Below, in pieces: positions 35,226 through 49,204 of a stretch of 64,000 nucleotides of DNA. The stretch is taken from assembly GCA_040954595.2 (NCBI GenBank), contig CM082582.2, positions 2,418,001 to 2,482,000 of the forward strand, given 5' to 3'. Below the pieces are notes generated by a model that saw only the letters and a list, made by a program, of their open reading frames with translations, ran no database searches and was not told the origin of the DNA. This stretch comes from Balanoglossus misakiensis (taxonomy: Eukaryota; Hemichordata). Position numbers and translations under genes: made by a program. Each line of letters starts with the position of its first letter. The first letter of the stretch is position 1.

Positions 35226-37731
35226 ATGGCAGAAAAACTATATGAATTTCTTAGACGACGCAGAGTGCCTGAAGAGGAAATTGACAGACTTGAACAGGAA
35301 AAGGTAAATTTTTTATTAGTTCTTGTTGCATATATGTAAATATGGCTAAATGAGCTTTAAGGCTAGTAGGTGGAAAAATATTCATTGACAGTCTTTCCAT
35401 CTTTGTTTGTTTGTTTGTTTGTATGTATGTACCCGTATGTATGTATGTATGTATGTATGTATGTATGTATGTATGTATGTATGTATGTATGTATGTATGT
35501 ATTTAGCGAGACCCCCCGCACCCTCTGCCCATATGCATGCACTAAGATTCCATGTGCTTTAAATTGATTTTCAGATTGATCCATCGGTGATCCTCTTAAT
35601 GGATGATGAGATGTTATCTAAGTATTTGACATCTTATGGGGACAGAGTTGCTGCTGTGGACTTCTCTCGCAGATTATTTTGTACTGTTCCAGACAGAGAG
35701 AGCAGGAAGTCAGAACTACTGAAAAAAATAAGACAAAAATTTAGCCTTCGAAATGGAAAGCAGAATAGTGTATCAGATGACAAGGGAGAATCAAGTAAAG
35801 GTAATCGTGGACAAGCCTCAACTAGACCAAGACCATTTGGTAATACACATGCAGCAAAAATAAAGCGGAAAATTGAAATAGGATGGCTTGATTTTGATTT
35901 CATTGAAAAAGAATACAAGCAAGTTCGAGCCAGAAAAGGTGGTGGAACAAGGTGTATATCAGTAAGTAAGTCGAGCACGAAAGCTGATCTCCTGACTACA
36001 GGAAAAGATTTGTTTTTCCCCAACGGCGTATCACAGCGAGGAGACATGGACAGTTATCATGTTGACATAAGAGAATCAGGAGAAAGAACAATTGATGAAA
36101 CAAGCACCGTTGGCGAATTGTATGAAGTAACTGGATTTAGAATGCTCCGCTTCTACATTATGACAAAGAGAAAAGACTGTGAACAGGTAGTGAAACCTAA
36201 AAAGAAGAGCAGACAAACAAGTAAGCAGTCACAATTAGAATCAGTGTCATTGTCAGATGACAGCAGTGATGCTGATCTACCTGATCCAGGACTTGATAGG
36301 CATGTGCCAGTTCCACCGGCAAAGACGAGACAAGCAAGCAAGGGACAGTCACAAGCTCTTCCACAGGAATCTATTGATATGTTGTCTGATGAGAGCAATG
36401 ATGCAGGTGTACCAAGTGCAGGAAACCACAATAAGCATATCCTAGATACAGTTCACCATGATCATGGTATGCCCAGTTGTAGCAGATTCCAGTCTGAACC
36501 CATCCCTGACGTAGGTTCTGAAGTCACATTAGAGACAGTCGATTCTGATGCAGAACCACTGGTGATTAGTGATAATGATTCAAACATTGTTCAGTTTGGA
36601 TCACGGGGTTCCAATAGTAACTCAGCAGAAAGCCTTGATTCTACATTGCCGTTCTTTGAAAATGATGAACCTGTTAGCCAATCCCAGCCCCAAGACACTA
36701 CCAGTCATATCAGTGAAGATCAAGACCCAGTGGAGACTAGAACACTTGTAATACACAGGAGTGATGTTTTGAATGACATGATTTCAGAATTCTCAGATCC
36801 AAAGATTATGGCATGTCCTATCAATGTGGCCATGGTTATGCCAGGAGGTAATATTGAGCGTGGTAGTGGTAGTGGAGTTGTGAGAGACTGTTTTACAAGT
36901 TTTTGGTCCGAGTTCTATGAATGTTGCACAGTTGAAAAGAATTGCCGGGTGCCATTCATTAGGCATGATTACCCAAGAGAAAAATGGGAAGCTGTAGCAA
37001 GAATAATCATGAAGGGTTGGAAGGAAATGGATTACTTCCCTATTGAGTTTGCAAAGCCATTCATGGAAGAAGTAATGTTTGGAGACCAGAAGTGTGAAGA
37101 GGCAAGTCTACTTCAAGTGTATTATCACTTCCTGTCTGAATCGGACCGTGAAGTATTTGAAGCTGCAATGAAGAACTTCCAAGAAGTAGAAGAAGCTGAG
37201 TTAATTGAAGTGTTAGACCGACATGACTGTAAAAGACTGCCAACCAAAGAAAACATTGGATCCATTCTGCACGAAATAGCGCATAAAGAGATAGTACAAG
37301 AGCCAATGTTTGTCATTGATAGTTGGCGACCAATCTTACAGCCATTAGGCAAACAAATTGGCAAAGAGAACTTGGATAGACTGTATAATGACAAGAAACC
37401 AACAACAAAGAAAGTCCTACAACATCTTCAAATCGCCGAATGCTTGAATAATGATGAGAGGGCTGTTGCTAATCACTTAAAACGATACATCCGTGAACTT
37501 GAGCAAAGTACTCTAAAGAAGTTCCTGAGATATTGCACTGGTTGTGACATAATGACAGCAGAGCCGATTCAAGTGTCATTTGTTAAACTTGATGGTTTAC
37601 AACGTCGTCCAGTTGCTCACACATGTGGCAATGTGCTTGAACTGCCATTGTCATATGCCAACTTCGTAGAATTCAGAAGTGAGTTCAATGCAGTTTTGAA
37701 CAGTGGTTTTTGGGACATGGATATTATTTGA
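35226..37731 (+). CDS. HECT-type E3 ubiquitin ligase-like protein
   Basis: Spliced gene: 5' exon with ATG at 35226-35303 (exon from 35193), donor GAAAAG|GTAAAT, an intron containing a (GTAT)n array (about 35421-35501), acceptor GATTTTCAG, and coding exon 35575-37731. The product is about 744 residues. Residues 1-60 (MAEKLYEFLRRRRVPEEEI, then IDPSVILLMDDEML-YL-YGDR) form a small helical, SAM-like domain seen at the N-terminus of a large animal family. A basic segment and a long acidic, serine-rich disordered region follow to about residue 410. The C-terminal third is HECT-like: GSGSGVVRDCFTSFW, and near the end VAHTCGNVLELPLSYANF with the catalytic-position cysteine at about residue 710 (codon 37624). 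HECT ligases carry ubiquitin as a thioester on this cysteine. Similar proteins are annotated G2E3-like and are often multicopy. The frame is intact. Its 3' end faces the integrase gene, suggesting a mobile origin (inference). Confidence 0.8.
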
Positions 37732-38120
37732 GACCATTGATATTGTTTCCATTGGTAGAACAGCAATGGTGAGTTATTACATGAATTAAAGGGACAATAT
37801 TGTTGTGTTTGGCTTACATTGATAGAAAGAATACAGGGAATACTTGTGTAAAGTCACTTGGTATGCAAAGTAATGATTATGTCAATGATGAACCTGACGT
37901 GTCAGAAGTCACCTCTTTGCTGCATGGAAGAGGTGAATTTATGTGGATTCATTAAGGGATGCGCCTGTAACTTTGCACTATTTTCAGTGTTTTCTTTAAA
38001 TGTTCATACAGTTGCCATTTACTGTCATATTTCCTACAAATTGTTTTATCATTGATTACGTTAAATGTTTACACATATTATCTAATATATGGAGAAGCTA
38101 AATACTTGATGTGTTATTGC

Positions 38121-38222
38121 AGCCTGTTGTGGGGAGTTATTCAGTTACTTATTCAGCCTGTTGTGGGGAGTTATTCAGTTACTTATTCAGCCTGTTGTGG
38201 GGAGTTATTCAGTTACTTATTC
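38121..38222 (+). repeat. 34-bp tandem repeat, three copies
   Basis: AGCCTGTTGTGGGGAGTTAT plus 14 further bases, repeated exactly at 38121, 38155 and 38189, in the 3' untranslated region of the HECT-type gene. Confidence 0.95.
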
Positions 38223-38627
38223 AGTTACTATGTGACACAGTGTGTGACATAATGGTTAAAGCACAGGATGACCAGGCTTGGTTATTGGTGTAGATATAAT
38301 GTAAACAAACAACTAGGAGTAGTCTCTGTTCCACTCTACCAAAGAAGATCAGTGCTTTACTTGTCACTTATCGTCTGTATACTTAGTTTCTTTATTAACA
38401 TGTTTGTTTGTTTGTTTACATATTTACATCTACAACCAAGCCTGGGCATCATGTGGTTTTAAGGTGCAAACAGTTGAGCCACAAAGTTGTTGTATTTCAG
38501 CTTTTATTTGCGTTGACAGTATTATACTTTACAGAATTAGATCTAACATTAACACAAAGTCTGTGCCATAGTTTCATATTACTTCAGTGTTGAAGATGAA
38601 CAATATTGTCATTATGTTCTGAAAGTT

Positions 38628-38633
38628 AATAAA
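38628..38633 (+). promoter_or_regulatory. Polyadenylation signal AATAAA for the HECT-type gene
   Basis: AATAAA in GTTAATAAAACTTTGTTGTG, about 900 bp after the stop codon and about 115 bp before the stop codon of the convergent integrase gene. The two transcripts probably overlap or nearly so. Confidence 0.6.
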
Positions 38634-38748
38634 ACTTTGTTGTGTTGACAAATATCTTGCTTTAATTCATCCAGTTCCTTGCATGGAAGTGACATTGTTG
38701 TTGTTGTTTGGGTGATGTATAATAATTTCCTTTTACAGTAAGGTCTTG

Positions 38749-40543
38749 CTAGTCAGATAAGGATTCATATTTTATAGAATTTCGGAGATTCACGTACAAT
38801 TCCACAGCAGAATATGGGTCAGAAGGTAAATGCATATTGTTGTCGACCATGTATGAGACACAGTACTCGAATAAATCTTCATCACAGGGGCACGCTCCTT
38901 TGAACACACATTCCTCTCGGCATGTGTTAATCGGTTCCTGAGAAACAGTTGATCCGAAATCATGACTTCCATACATCTCCGGGACAAAGAACATCATATG
39001 AGGTCGCCCGATGGGAGAGACTGCGTTACGTGAACGACTGATCCTGTGACAATTCCATTCCATTACAGCATCATCCAGTTCATCCTGAATTATAAAATGA
39101 CAGGCACAAAATGTATGAGGAAGTTCAATGTTAGCAGTTTAATACATGCATCAGTTAAACATAGTCCCTAGGTACTATAGGATATCTAAAAGATACATAC
39201 ATGGTGACACCTCATCTACATGAACTCTTCAGACGGGAAGGTACACCTAAAATTAATTTATTGTAGTGAAATATAACCAAACAAACGGAATAAAATTACA
39301 AATATTATAATTATAACAATTTACATATATTAGATTATCAATTGGTGTATAGACGGGTTTACCAGCTGGCGTGTAATTTATGATGAGGCTTATCACACCA
39401 ACAGTATTCGATCCGAGATTAATAGTAAGGTATTTATCGAAGGAGTGGAAAGTCTAAAATGTTGTCCAACATATGCATGCAGGATAGAGGTGCATAAAAT
39501 GGACAATTGGAATAAGTAGACAAGGACAGTCTTAAATCACACACACAATGCATTGCAGGTTGTGATTTTTGTTCATCATGATACATATCAACACATGTAC
39601 AGCACATTTTAAGCCTTTTTTACTTTGTATTTGAAGGTTTAAACCAAAATATGTGAGCAGTCCTTTCTTTTCAATACATAAAAACGTTCTTTTTTATACT
39701 CCTCCCATTTGGAAGAGCGTAGGGTTATTGTTAGTCAGTTTATACATGGGACTTCTTATATTTTATTGTATTGTACGTTTTCACTATATAATATCAATCC
39801 TAGCAATATAAGTCCCAAATTCTTCTTCTTACCTGTATCATTTTCAGGAAGCAAAATCTGACCAGATCTTTATCAAGATAATCACCACTGAAGACTCCAT
39901 CATCCTTTAGTTTGTAGAAAAGATCCAACCAAAACTGTCCACAGTGTTGGCGAAATGTACCCCACCATCGTTCTATGCGTTGGTTGAGTTGACTGCTGCC
40001 ATAATAAAAGCAGTTGTCATCATTTGTTAGAAACTTCTGGAACTGTTCAACATGTCCATTTTCTGTGCCTCTATCCGCTCGCATGTTTTGGGGGCAAGAT
40101 TTCAGACTTTCAACTTCTTTGATGAAGTACCCTGCTATAATCTTCGGATCACTGTTGGTGTGATAAGCTTGAGCCCAAATTACACGCCTGGAAAACCCGT
40201 CTATACACCCATTGATTGCTATTCCGTAAGGGGAAAGTTTGTCATACGAATCTAGGTGCCACATATAGTTCGGCCCAGGAGACCCATACTGGCGACGGCG
40301 TAGACGACGTCTCTTTCTTAATTCCACACATATGGGGTCAATGATCTGGAGTAACAACCGCACACTCTCCCTGTCGATAACCATTCCTCTCTGGACACAC
40401 TTTAAATGCATCCACCGATAGCCGTGGAGTCTTCCAGATTTGTCAACCTCTTCTCTCAGAAATGTTATTACCTCATTGATGTCTGAATGGTACTTCCGTC
40501 TGAAAAGTCCGAGTTTCTTCAGTAATCTTTTAAGATGACGCAT
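38749..40543 (-). CDS. DDE integrase core protein (mobile-element derived)
   Basis: Two coding exons on the minus strand: 40543-39833 (donor ATACAG|GTAAGA) and 39084-38749 (acceptor TATAATTCAG), joining FLKMIQ to DELDDAVMEWN. The product is about 349 residues from the ATG at 40543. N-terminal helix-turn-helix-like segment (RHLKRLLKKLGLFRRK), then an rve-type catalytic core: first Asp in MWHLDSYDKL, second in RADRGTENGHVEQF, and Glu in NQRIERWWGTFR about 33 residues later. The C-terminal exon has a conserved Cys-rich block (CREECVFKGACPCDEDLFEY). Proteins of this type are widespread in fish and marine invertebrates and resemble IS3-type eukaryotic transposases (IS3EU; from memory). Upstream sequence reads on as NYSEILATLAVNHNVS in a frame one base off, so the true N-terminus is longer and a one-base deletion sits near 40548. 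Confidence 0.8.
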
Positions 40544-40559
40544 ACTAATGACACGTTAT

Positions 40560-43500
40560 GATTGACAGCTAAAGTAGCCAGGATTTCACTGTAGTTGAAG
40601 CACCATGTAGCTCTGCTTGGCATAGTAAAACACGTGTCACGTGTTGATCACATGACTTAAATGAAGGCGAACGTCCATGTTTGTATGGGAGGGTCACCAG
40701 TTTTACGGCGCTGCATTAACGACGTTTACGATTCGTCGACAAACACGTCAAGTAGGTTCTCATTTGTGAAATTTTCGTTCGATCTTTATTTCTGACAACA
40801 TTATGTACATGTTCATGTAGTTTATTGTTTGAAAATCGGTGCGTATCATTTTGCTCCGCACCCAACGGATTTTCCTATGGATGGCTCCATAGCTGTGGGG
40901 AGGGAGAGCAGCGTTGACCCAAACAGCGTATAAGTCCAGAGCTATGCTGGGCAGAGCTGTGTGTCTTTACGACGTCACTCCTGTATATGAGAGAGACGGT
41001 GGGCGATCTCTTTTACAGTTATTTTCAAAATATTGTTTTTAAAAAAATAATATTTATTATCATCATCATCATCATCATGATTCCAGCTATTAATTTGCAG
41101 TACACGTTGTTGTCTTTTGCCAGAAAGGAATGCATTTCTCATATCACCTTACAAACTGCCAGAAATCCAAACAACACCTTTATGATAAAGCCTACAATGA
41201 AATGGTGGATGGTACAAATCAAAGATTATGTGACTGCATGATCCTCTCCACATGATACTTCTCAAAGGATATTAATTTGCTTGGAGGGTGAATGTCTGTT
41301 GCTAAGCAACCAATGATGTGGGAGTGATGTAGAAATCTTTGTGATTTCTCAAAATATAACCATTATTCTAAATTAATATTTCCGTCAATTGGTTTTCAAG
41401 CATAATATATACACAACACAACAAATTATATTGATATACCATGCCTAAAATATGAAATGGAAAAAATGCAATCAAATGAGTGGCCAAGCAAATGTTTTCA
41501 AAATTTTCCATTTAATTAACATTTTGTAATAGTTTATATATTTGAGGCTGACTGTGGGTTGATTCTGTCTGTCTTAAACATTCAAGAAAAATTTGTTTGT
41601 AAAGTCATTTCAATGCCTGTCTATTAAAGCCTGTGTAGCTGCCAAATTTCACATTTTTCAACAATAAAATACTTCAAATATATTCCCTATCCTCTAAATC
41701 CTCAACTTAAGCCATATTACTCGCATTTGCATCAGTTTGTCATCTTTTGGCGACGCAAACCACGATAGCTGCGTACTGTTTGTATGGAGGCTGATGAAAT
41801 AGGTGCGGCACCGTTTTAATACAAAAGTGTTCAAATTGCAACATGCAGTCATAATCGGGCATCGATAAGGTGTTCATGTATACCTAAGTAAGCTTATTTA
41901 GATGGACTAATTTAAGTTGGAAATTAATGCTAAAAAGTGGCAGCTCTAGAGACTTTCAATTCCACATTTTCTAATTCCACAATTGTTGGATGTAAATGTA
42001 TTTGAAATATGTGCTTTGATTGGATTATATGACATAGATTTATTTGAAGGGTGTGTTTGGATTAGATTATGTGACCATTGGATTTTGGATTTGTGTTCAA
42101 GAATTGTTTGGAAATATAGAAGGGATCTGATGAAAAATGTTCAGGCAATTATTTTACCTTGGTCTAGAGTTTTAAAAAAGGGTGCGTGATTTTCATGTTG
42201 TTTGGGTATTGATACTATGTTCACTTCCAGTTCTATATTTGCAAATTGAGATATGCTTAAATGTCCAGTATCCAGCTTATCAACTCTACCAGTATTTTCA
42301 TTAATAACAATAAAATTTATGCGTTTATTGTTTGTGTAATTTGGATTATTAAGTCAAATGAGGGACAGTTCTTAATGTACACCTTGGAATGAATCAATCA
42401 ACAACATAATAGATAGGTGCATATTTTTCCTCTATTTTGATGTGAACTTTGCTAAATACTTTTTATCATTTAAACAATGACCTTTGGCTTTTCAGAGACG
42501 CGGTCAAGATGTCTCTCCTAATCCGTTTGAGCTCGCGCTCTGATTCGATAGTATCATGCAGATGTTGCTTCATGTGATTGGCTAACGTCCTTGTCACGTG
42601 ACGTGGCATACGTGTGGAACATACGTTCGGAACAACAAACGACACTTGTACGCGTAAATTATGATTACGTATAAAATAATTCGGATAATCTCAATTTTTG
42701 GCGATCGATCTATAAAAATGAAATTGTGAAGTAAGTAGGCAACCATGGTGATACTTCCGGTGGAACGCCATTCTCGTGTACGTTAAGGCGTGGGCGCCCT
42801 CTATCGACAGACTGAATACGTTAATCGAGCATAATAAACAATTGTAACCACACCAGCCAATCAGTTGATGTAATTCATGTTCAAGACAAGCAAATAAAAT
42901 GAGACATTTCCGAGAAAACCTCCAAAACTATTATCATGTGACAAATAGTGGCATTTTGGGGGTCGAAAATGATATTCTTAAAACAAGGCCAAAAATCCAC
43001 CGCTAGATGCTCACAATCCCATTATAATGTTTTAGTTTCACCTTATGACCCGTCAACTTTCTCTGATAGGACTCATACTGTAGTGTATTTCGCTGCCATA
43101 ATATTTTGACGATGTAGATTATCGACTACCCATTGACCGGCAGCCAAAATTCCAACATTTATAGGGTTATGCTGAATCATTAACTTCGTTTTCAAACACA
43201 GTATCGTAATCTTGAAATGGGCGAACATGTTAACCTTCGATTACGACCAGAGGTGTCAGAAAATAAAGCTGTTTAGCGGTGGATTTTTCGTATTTTCCGC
43301 CTCGTAAATTATCCTTACCCTGGGACGCTCGCCCAGGGGTGCCATTACGTAATGCCTTAGTTGGCGTGATGCATTGTGGGTAAAATCAGCTGATCGTATA
43401 CGCGTATCCTAGCAACTGACATGGACGCTACCATTAGCGCCCGCCCGCGTTCAAGATCATTTTAGTGTCGCTACAGTTCAGAAAATCGTGAACATACATA

Positions 43501-43570
43501 ATTCCCAATCAGTTTGGGATGATTTTTAGCCACAAGTAGTAATTACTGTCACTCATTCACTTATTTAACA
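40560..43570. other. Non-coding stretch between the integrase and SAP-domain genes
   Basis: It begins with the broken 5' part of the integrase gene (to about 40640). It includes a (CAT)n-like run near 41060, a repeated CATCAGTTTGTCATCTTTTG segment (about 41728-41850, also at 28.0 kb) and a CpG-rich promoter-like region at 42480-43480 with CACGTGACGTGG. No supported gene and no clear terminal inverted repeats for the flanking element. Confidence 0.45.
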
Positions 43571-46500
43571 AGCCATGACAACATTATATGAGGGAAATAA
43601 ACCTTTATTTCAACTTCAATCTGGTGAGTACATGGTTTTCATTTTACCCCATCAAAATAGTGCGTCTTGAAAGGTCAAAGTTCAACTTTTCCTTTGTTCA
43701 TGTAAAATTGGCGCCATATTCAAATTGCAGCAGATGATCCCTTCAGCTGTTATTTGGAGGTAAGCACTTGTTCAGTTGGCATGTCATCATGGCATTTTGT
43801 GGTTATTTTATGGCCATAGCTGCAAGAGCAACAAAAGAGCTTTCTAATTCCGAAAGTCTACTCAGGAAAAGGCTGAAAATACATCAAGATTTATGCCTGT
43901 TTACAACATATCCATTGGACAAAGGTATGCCAAATATCAGGATATCATGGCTAACAGCAGAAATATGCAAGTTACCAGTTTAAATTTAAACTGCCACGAT
44001 TTGAGAAAACACTAAGTGCTTCAGTTCAATGGTTGAATTCCAGGAAAAATGTCAGTATTTCTACAGCATTTTTCTGCAACTAGTTGGCAAAAACTGCCTT
44101 TATCAAGGCAAATCCTACACACAGCACTTGACTGTCAAGAGTGCCAAAGTAGCAATGTTGATGTTCTACTTTTGAACAAGTACTATCAGAAACATATCAA
44201 AAGTCTTCCCTTCTCGACTGTTGAGGTAATTGAAGATGCAATGGGAGAGATGCAACAACTACAAAATCCACATGAGACAAAGCTGACTGTCCCTCTTAAA
44301 TCTGCCGTAAGAACTGCCGGACAGCTATATCAGCGAGTAGAGGAGTCATACAATAAAGTGTACTCAACACCTTTCAGTGAAGCGCTTCTCAAAGTTCCGG
44401 GGTTCAAGCTACAGACAAAAATCAGCAAAGAACAGAAAAAGAAAGACAGACGAGCACTTTATACTAATGTCAAGCAAAGCATCGAAAAATCCCACGCTAA
44501 AAATGACGGAGATTTAAAAACAATCCTAGGATCCGGTCAGTCATTTGCTTGCTACGAATCATGTTGACGGTCTGTTGACTTTGAGTCTACCGATTCTGCC
44601 AAGAAGCGAGTAAATCGCCGTCTACAACTAGAATCCCTCAACAAGCTGACACCAAAAGACCATGTTGTAAAAACAGAGTCTGTTGAATGGGACAAAAGCT
44701 CATTTGTAAGTGAACTTTCCAATTATGATGCTGGCAAGGTCAACTGGAGTAGCCTTGCGAGAAAGTACGGGCTAACAGCTGCAAATGGTGGCCAAATACT
44801 GAAAGAGTACGCAACCTCAGCTGGCATCGACACTGACAAGTTCAATATCAATAAGAAGGTTCAAGGTCGAGATTTTGTCAGAAGAGTACACCGTAAAACA
44901 TTGAAAGGTCTTGGGGGAGGTGTCACTTCCTCAACACCGACCAGCAAGAGCCCTGCAAGAAATATTGAAAACAAAAATAAGAAGTGGCGAAATCGACATC
45001 GGTGAATTAATAGCACCAAAAGAGTTCCAAAAGATGACCATTGGAAAAGATGGCAAATTAAAAGAAGAAACTTATACAATCTACGCTAGAAAAATAAACT
45101 TACAGACAATCCGAAAACGAGAGCTTGACAGACAAATTAAGCTTGGTGTTCTGAGAAGCCATGTTTATGGGTATGACGACGGTCATTACCAAAACCTAGA
45201 AGAAAAAGAAATAAGGGATGAGCTACAAAGAATACACGAGTTGAAAGAAGGAGAAACCATCGATGAAATGCGCAGTAAATTAAAAAGACTACATCACTCA
45301 CGGCACTTCAAAATATGGCATGACCACAGTACTGTAGGCAACCATTCCCACATTGTCTTCATGGTGAGCTGGATATACGACGCGGCAACATATCTGACAA
45401 ATGAGGAGTACTTGGAGAAACACGGAAAAAAAGTAAACGTTGACTCGCTTGTTGAGAAGCCACATCTATATATAATGGGACGATCCAACTCCAATGACGT
45501 TGATCAGCTGTCATATGTTGAAACCAGAGTAGAAGATCTAAAATGTGCAACAGGACCAATAACATCCGACGAAGGTTCCAGGGAATACACAGATGTCCAC
45601 CGATTTTTTCATGGCGATGGACCGGCACAGGAGTTTGAGGATTAGCACCAGAAAGGAGGTCACTACCAGTGCATCTGTGGAATAGAGTCAAGAAGACACG
45701 ATGATCTGTCTGCATGTTACCATCTGAAATATCTGTCAATAGATGAGAAACGTAACTTGTTAATCAAGGGCAGCCCAATATGGAGAGAAAAGTCACGGCA
45801 AACTCCCCATCCATTTGCCAACTTAACAGTGGCCGACCTTAGGAGAGAGCTTGATGCTAGGGGTGAAGAAACTGAAGGATTAAAGAAGCCAGACTTACAA
45901 TCTAAACTCTCTGAAATTTTACATGGTATGCAGAGAGTACCAGCACTGCTCCATCTCACTCCAGAATATAATCTTGCTGAAATAAACTGCTCTGCATATG
46001 AAATTTTGCCATCAGAGCCACTCCATGACCTGAAGGGACACATCCACAATGTGTTAGAAGAAATTCCAGCACAAACCAAGGATAAAGAAGAAGCAGTAAA
46101 GTTACAGAACTTTATTCAGGCAACATATGGTGGTAAAGACGAAATTCGGGGATGCGATGCACGCAAAGCTATCCTTCTGGTGTCCCAGTATCTTCACGAG
46201 AACAACATAAATACTGAGCATGGTCAGCTTATTGACACGCTTGCTGAAATAAGCGAAACTGCTTATAAACATGACAATGACAGATGCCCACGACTGATTC
46301 TGCGATTGTATAACACTGTATTTTTGCATGGAATATTGTGCAAAAGGGTATTTGAGAAGCCAAAGAAACTTACCAAACGAAAGATGTTCGGGCGGTATTT
46401 CCATAACATCACCGTCCATCTACCTGATCAACTGAGATTGGTTTCTCTGAGGTCAACAAATGCTGAAAACCAGGAGCGAGTTTTCAATCGAATACGGAGA

Positions 46501-47112
46501 GTGACGAAAACAACTTCCTCCAAGCGTCCAGGTGGTATCATAGGTAATGCCATGATACGTCTAGGTGCAGAAGAAGAGATGACAAAAGAAAGAGATCCAT
46601 CACAAATTATAGAATCTGAAATTAGCAAAATTGGAAAGCAGCTCCCAAAACGTCAGAATACAGTAATCCCTGAGGACGAAATACTGCGACGACCAACACT
46701 ACTGCAAAGCCACTATGAAAGGATTGCAGATTTCTTGCTGCCAGGAGAAGGTGCATTGTGGCAGAGACATGAGGAAGCAATAGAGTTTTTAACTCTGATA
46801 CCCAGGATGATTTCAAGGTATCTGCAGTGCAATTTAGTCCCAAATATTTTAACTCACACTTTTATTTCTTTTCAATAACAATTACTGTTGATTATATGCA
46901 GACATAATACAACAGATTGCATGGTGTTTTGGGACAGGAAAAACTAATCTAAAATATAGTATCAAAGCATCAAAAATTACATCTATACATGCCCTGTCTT
47001 TTTCATGGAACTTTTCTGTCAAGCAGGTTTTGTTATATTTTGTGACGAGCAACCTCCATTTTTACAAATAATAGAACTATTCTCGGATATCCCACATGTT
47101 TTATGGCTTTCT

Positions 47113-47459
47113 AAAAATGTCTCTCACTCGCTGCCCTTTTTCTTTTTGTGTTTGATACAAAACACCATTTATGTTAATGTACATGTGTATATGTAGTGAA
47201 TGAACGTTCAACCACACACAAGTTCCACCATGCTTGTATATGAGAGTAAAAACTCGCCCAAAATGAATAAATGGTAGAGACCGATTGTTCATTTTGGCAA
47301 GGTTTTTCACTCTCGTGTCTACAAGCGGGATGGAAGGTGTGTGTGGTTGAATGTTCATTCAGTATATATCCACATGTACATTAACATAAACAGTGTCTTG
47401 AATGAAACATAATATTAATGGGAAAAGGGCAGCGAGAGAGAGAGACTTTGTCCCTTTAA
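47113..47459. mobile_element. TTAA-target MITE family B, copy 2
   Basis: Sits in the intron after 46817. The right end CGAGAGAGAGAGACTTTGTC leads into CCT then TTAA; the left end retains CTCTCACTCGCTGCCC. Interior ATGAATAAATGGTAGAGACC is shared with the other two copies. Confidence 0.8.
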
Positions 47460-48764
47460 CAGCATGCAAATCCTTATTTATTTTGGAAAATTCTATTGTA
47501 AAAATTTTCCAAGATTATAGTACTTACATTAGCCATTGGTGTTGTGTGTAAACTGTTATATAAAGAATGTTTGATCAATCTCCTTACCTGTTTATTTCTA
47601 TAGGAACCATTTCCGGTCATAATCTCTGCAAAAGGTACAATGTGATATAGGTGTTGGTAAGATTGTGTGGACAGAGTAAGAAGTGAAGCAATTGCTTTAC
47701 CAATCCACAAGATAAAGCTCTATGACAGCAATGGTGAAAGAAGTGGTAGCCTCACTGTCACAGGCTTTCAAGATGATAGCAGACGTAAGAGCATATTACA
47801 TCACAGTCAAACCAAATAAGTGACTTCATCTGTATGCATATAATTTTGGGGGAAACATTACTTTCAAAAATGTGAATTTCTTTCACTTCAGCCTGTCAAA
47901 ATTAATTGACCTATATATACCCAGCCATGTTCAACTTTCAATACCACATGAATTCAATGAAAGTATATCTAATGGGCGAAATGTGTTGCTTCTCGCCTGA
48001 TTTAGCAAAATTGAGTGACATAAATACTGGCTGGAACGGCTTAGTTAAATGAACGTTTGAAATTATTTTTGAATTATGATTAGTCTATAACAGTAATAAA
48101 TTTTGAAATAACACTATATAATACAAGCACTACAAAAAATGTCAATATTTTATACTACCTTATAGAATCCGAGGAAATTCCAGAGCATCCAATTGGTGTA
48201 GATGATGATGACCATGACTTGTTGATTGATCCTGGTTCCCATGAACACATCCTCTCAGTAGAAGATGATAAACTTGCCCCTGATATCACCATGGACATGA
48301 ATGACATCGAGCCGACAAGTGTACCTGAAAGGAACATAACATTACATGGTAGCAATGCTGAGGAGACCCGTTGCAGTATACCAATAGAAGATACAAGACA
48401 GACACAGCATAGTACAGGGGAAGACATCAACATGACAGACTGTGATTTGGAAACAGAGCACACTGAGGAGACAGTTGAAGCAGAAAGGATGGAAGTCAAT
48501 GGTATGGAAAATTGCTGCACTCAAGGAGGTAACTATTACTATAGTGAAGTTACCATGTATGGGATTGTTCATTTCAAGGTTCCACTCATTCTTATTTCCT
48601 CCCCCCCCCCACCATCCCCAAATAAATCTGCAAGCCCACATTCCAAGCACATAGTTATGTCACAGTGCAGGAGATAGTCATTTCAATTTTATTTTAGAAA
48701 GGAAAGATAAATGTGTGTGAGCGGGAAAAGATATGAAACATGACACACCCACATATATGTACAT

Positions 48765-49204
48765 TTATAATATACCTCATGCTAATACTGTGCCGTGATT
48801 CGCCAGAATCCGTCACGTGATAGGAAAATAGAATCGACTATGAACCGCTAGGGAAATAGCAGAAAAAATATAAACCGGTCACGTGACCCGCGTGAGTGCG
48901 CAGACTCGGTCGCGTCAATCAGCGTCGCGTCGTCTGACACAATGGCCACCACTGAAGATGTCGTCTGCCAGCCTCAAGAAAAAATTGCAAGATTTTCCCA
49001 GCTGTTAGCATGAGGTTTATTATAAAACACCTATAGCCTGGCCTATATTCGGGCCATAGCAGCCGTTTTTACCCCCTCGTGACTGTGAGTTACCAGAATC
49101 ATATGCTATTTCCCTCGGCCGCATATGATTCTGGTAACTCACAGCCCCTCGGGTGTAATAAACGGCCGCTATGGCCCTCATGGCCAGGCAATAGGTGTTC
49201 AATA
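48765..49204 (-). mobile_element. Foldback MITE family A, copy 2
   Basis: Reverse-complement copy of 607-1044 lying in the last intron (48529-49323) of the SAP-domain gene. It carries the same AGCATGAGG ends, TCACGTGAC segment, GAATCGACTATGAACCG block and GGCCGCTATGGCC hairpin. About 440 bp. Confidence 0.88.
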
